Shown in pieces: positions 31,817 through 33,338 of a stretch of DNA of 33,338 nt. Source of the DNA: JAPOQD01 sp964620555 (GTDB lineage: Bacteria; Pseudomonadota; Gammaproteobacteria; Pseudomonadales; Halieaceae); NCBI GenBank assembly GCA_964620555.1, contig CAZUGZ010000025.1, positions 1-33,338 on the forward strand, read 5' to 3'. The notes below the pieces were generated by a model. The model made no database searches. It was given only the letters and a program-made list of their open reading frames with translations, and was not told the DNA's origin. Position 1 is the first letter of the stretch. Each line of letters begins with the position of its first letter. A program made the position numbers and the translations under genes.

Positions 31817-32668
31817 TTACTGGTCTTCGGCGGCCTCCGCCGGCTCGCTATCCTGCGCCTCCGGTTCTTCCGCCGCTGTGGCCGCTTCGGGTTCCTTTGC
31901 GGCGGTTTCAGCAACGCGCTGCGGCTCGGCATTCTCATCGGCAGTCACCTCGACGAATTCGTCGGCCATGTCCCTCATTTCGCCACTTTCGACGCGCCCC
32001 TGAATACAGGCGTCAGCCACACTCTTGACGTACAACCTGATGGCCCGAATGGCATCGTCATTGCCGGGAATCACGTAGTCGATACCGTCTGGATCGCTGT
32101 TGGTATCGACGATGCCAATCACCGGGATACTCAGCTTGTTGGCCTCGGTTACGGCGATGCGTTCGTGGTCCACGTCGACCACAAACAGGGCGTCGGGCAG
32201 ACCCGCCATATCCTTGATCCCGCCAATGGAACGCTCCAGTTTGGCCATTTCACGGGTACGCAGCAGGGCTTCCTTTTTGGTCAATTTGTCAAAGGTGCCG
32301 TCAACCTGCTGCGCCTCCATATCGCGCAGTCGTTTTATCGAAGCGCGAATGGTCTTGTAATTGGTGAGCATGCCGCCCAGCCAGCGATGGCTGACGTAGG
32401 GCATTTCGGCTCGCTCGGCATGCTCCCTGATCTGTTTTCCAGCAGCTCGCTTGGTGCCGACGAACAGAATCTTGTTCTTGTTGGCCGCCAGGTGGCGCAC
32501 CATTTCGAGGGCTTCGTTGAAGGCCGGAACGGTTTGTTCCAGGTTGATGATATGAATCTTGTTGCGGGCGCCGAAAATGTACGGTTCCATTTTCGGATTC
32601 CAGTAGCGGGTCTGGTGCCCGAAGTGCACGCCCGCCTGCAGCAGTTCGCGCATGCTGATCTGCGTCAT
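31817..32668 (-). CDS. rpsB: 30S ribosomal protein S2
   Basis: A 283-residue small-subunit protein, about 40 residues longer than E. coli S2. The first 228 or so residues match the family (SMRELLQAGVHFGHQTRYWNPKM, RWLGGMLTNYKTI, DALFVVDVDHERIAVTEA). The extra C-terminal tail is Ala/Glu/Pro-rich and strongly acidic, probably disordered. Such tails are common in this family and are not needed for the core fold. AAGG lies nine bases before the ATG. It is the first gene of the long minus-strand block, behind its own promoter and a leader of about 130 nt. Confidence 0.98.
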   Translation of the reverse strand: MTQISMRELLQAGVHFGHQTRYWNPKMEPYIFGARNKIHIINLEQTVPAFNEALEMVRHLAANKNKILFVGTKRAAGKQIREHAERAEMPYVSHRWLGGMLTNYKTIRASIKRLRDMEAQQVDGTFDKLTKKEALLRTREMAKLERSIGGIKDMAGLPDALFVVDVDHERIAVTEANKLSIPVIGIVDTNSDPDGIDYVIPGNDDAIRAIRLYVKSVADACIQGRVESGEMRDMADEFVEVTADENAEPQRVAETAAKEPEAATAAEEPEAQDSEPAEAAEDQ

Positions 32669-32803
32669 GGCAATTACCTTGTTTTGGGTTAATCCTCCAC
32701 CGGCCCCAACGCCCTAACCCCGCTATCCCTACGGAACCACAAGGCACCCTGAACGCTGTGTCGACTGGTGTGTGTTTTACCCCCGGCGCACCGGGAGGCG
32801 CAC

Positions 32804-32812
32804 CTTATACCA
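32804..32812 (-). promoter_or_regulatory. Putative extended -10 promoter of rpsB
   Basis: Read on the minus strand, TGGTATAAG provides an extended -10 element (TGn plus TATAAG, hexamer 32809-32804). No good -35 box lies at the right distance, as expected for extended -10 promoters. Transcription would begin near 32797 and leave a leader of about 130 nt before the rpsB start. Confidence 0.45.
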
Positions 32813-32880
32813 TAGCGGCATCGGCAAATAAACTTGTTCCGGCATCCGGCGTCTTTTCCATGACCACCAAAAGACACTGG

Positions 32881-32900
32881 ATTCCGGCTTTCGCCGGAAT
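32881..32900. repeat. REP-like palindrome
   Basis: ATTCCGGC and GCCGGAAT form a perfect 8-bp stem around a TTTC loop, flanked by CTGG and GACG. This ATTCC...GGAAT architecture is widespread as a dispersed extragenic palindrome in proteobacterial genomes. It lies between the rpsB and map promoters. Only one copy is visible in this window. Confidence 0.6.
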
Positions 32901-32935
32901 GACGACGCAGGGGCCGGAAGGACAAATGCCGTTTT

Positions 32936-32964
32936 TTCAGGACTGCCAGGATTCGGGTTATACT
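32936..32964 (+). promoter_or_regulatory. Putative map promoter
   Basis: TATACT at 32959-32964 is a near-consensus -10 box; the hexamer TTCAGG at 32936-32941, 17 nt upstream, is a poor -35 match. The start codon follows 47 bases later. Confidence 0.4.
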
Positions 32965-33011
32965 GCTCGGTTGTGTTATCGGCTTCACCCCGACAGATCG
33001 ACTGACAAGCC

Positions 33012-33338
33012 ATGGCCGTCACCATCAAAACCGCCGCAGAACTGGAAAAAATGCGCACCGCGGGTCGCCTGGCTGCACAGGTGCTGGAAATGATTGCGCC
33101 AAGAGTGAAAGCCGGGGTCAGTACCGGCGAACTGGACCGGGTGTGCCACGAATACATCACCGGCGAACTGGACGCGATCCCCGCACCCCTGCACTACAAG
33201 GGGTTCCCCAAATCCATCTGTACCTCGGTCAACGACGTGGTATGTCACGGCATTCCCTCGGACCGGAAGATTCTCAAGTCAACCGATATCGTCAACATCG
33301 ACATCACCGTGATCAAGGACGGCTACCACGGTGACACC
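33012..33338 (+). CDS. map: Methionine aminopeptidase type I, partial
   Basis: The first 109 codons of map run off the right window edge in an open frame. The enzyme removes the initiator methionine from nascent proteins and needs two metal ions. The visible part includes IKTAAELEKMRTAGRLAAQVL, the substrate-pocket HYKGFPKSICTSVNDVVCHGIP and the first metal aspartate in VNIDITVIKDGYHGDT, which is the family signature start (the two aspartates of the pita-bread site). The start is set by homology; no clear ribosome site. map divergent from rpsB is the usual arrangement. Confidence 0.96.
   Translation, partial: MAVTIKTAAELEKMRTAGRLAAQVLEMIAPRVKAGVSTGELDRVCHEYITGELDAIPAPLHYKGFPKSICTSVNDVVCHGIPSDRKILKSTDIVNIDITVIKDGYHGDT

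Larger units (their letters stand above)
32669..33011. other. Divergent rpsB-map intergenic region
   Basis: This 343-nt gap holds the rpsB leader and promoter on the minus strand, a REP-like palindrome and a probable map promoter on the plus strand. The rpsB leader contains a GC hairpin (CCCGG/CCGGG, 32782-32795) and a long-range GGGTTA/TAACCC pairing near 32687-32720. S2 leaders are autoregulated in some gammaproteobacteria, but I cannot confirm a known leader fold here. Confidence 0.5.

Overview
The window is a gammaproteobacterial chromosome segment (GC-rich, dense, long minus-strand operons). The proteins read as free-living marine-type Gammaproteobacteria, and my best guess is the Cellvibrionales/Halieaceae neighbourhood. 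That guess rests on protein character and gene order, not on any search. It is almost all core genome. I see no tRNA, rRNA, CRISPR array, prophage or transposase gene.

Layout. Positions 1-344 hold a degenerate tandem repeat and the promoter of a 1-Cys peroxiredoxin (345-1007, +). A class III alkylsulfatase-like MBL hydrolase runs convergently to it (1055-2305, -). A SRPBCC gene and mutS form a tight + strand pair (2482-5483), followed by fdxA and rpoS, also +. From 7197 to 32668 everything lies on the minus strand. Read in the direction of transcription this is rpsB-tsf-pyrH-frr-uppS-cdsA-dxr-rseP-bamA-skp-fabZ-rnhB-dnaE-accA-tilS-pyrG-kdsA-eno-ftsB-ispD-ispF-pcm-DUF368-nlpD. The start of map (33012 to the window end, +) is divergent from rpsB.

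How the genes work together. The block joins translation (rpsB, tsf, frr, map), pyrimidine nucleotides (pyrH, pyrG), MEP isoprenoid synthesis leading to undecaprenyl carrier (dxr, ispD, ispF, uppS, and a DUF368 carrier-recycling candidate), phospholipid and fatty-acid precursors (cdsA, fabZ, accA), outer-membrane assembly (bamA, skp, rseP), Kdo synthesis (kdsA), cell division (ftsB, nlpD) and DNA replication/repair (dnaE, rnhB, mutS).

The interest lies in departures from the standard order. (1) lpxD, lpxA and lpxB, the lipid A genes that normally sit in bamA-skp-lpxD-fabZ-lpxA-lpxB-rnhB, are all absent here, leaving gaps of only 32 and 46 nt. (2) rpoS faces nlpD instead of following it, so it has lost the classical promoter inside nlpD. 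Its protein also has a basic N-terminal extension and changed residues at the positions that in E. coli contact the adaptor RssB. (3) truD and surE are missing between ispF and pcm, and a DUF368 membrane protein sits between pcm and nlpD. (4) A dispersed non-coding repeat sits directly in front of both cdsA and bamA and gives them near-identical start-codon leaders; a relative lies at the left window edge.
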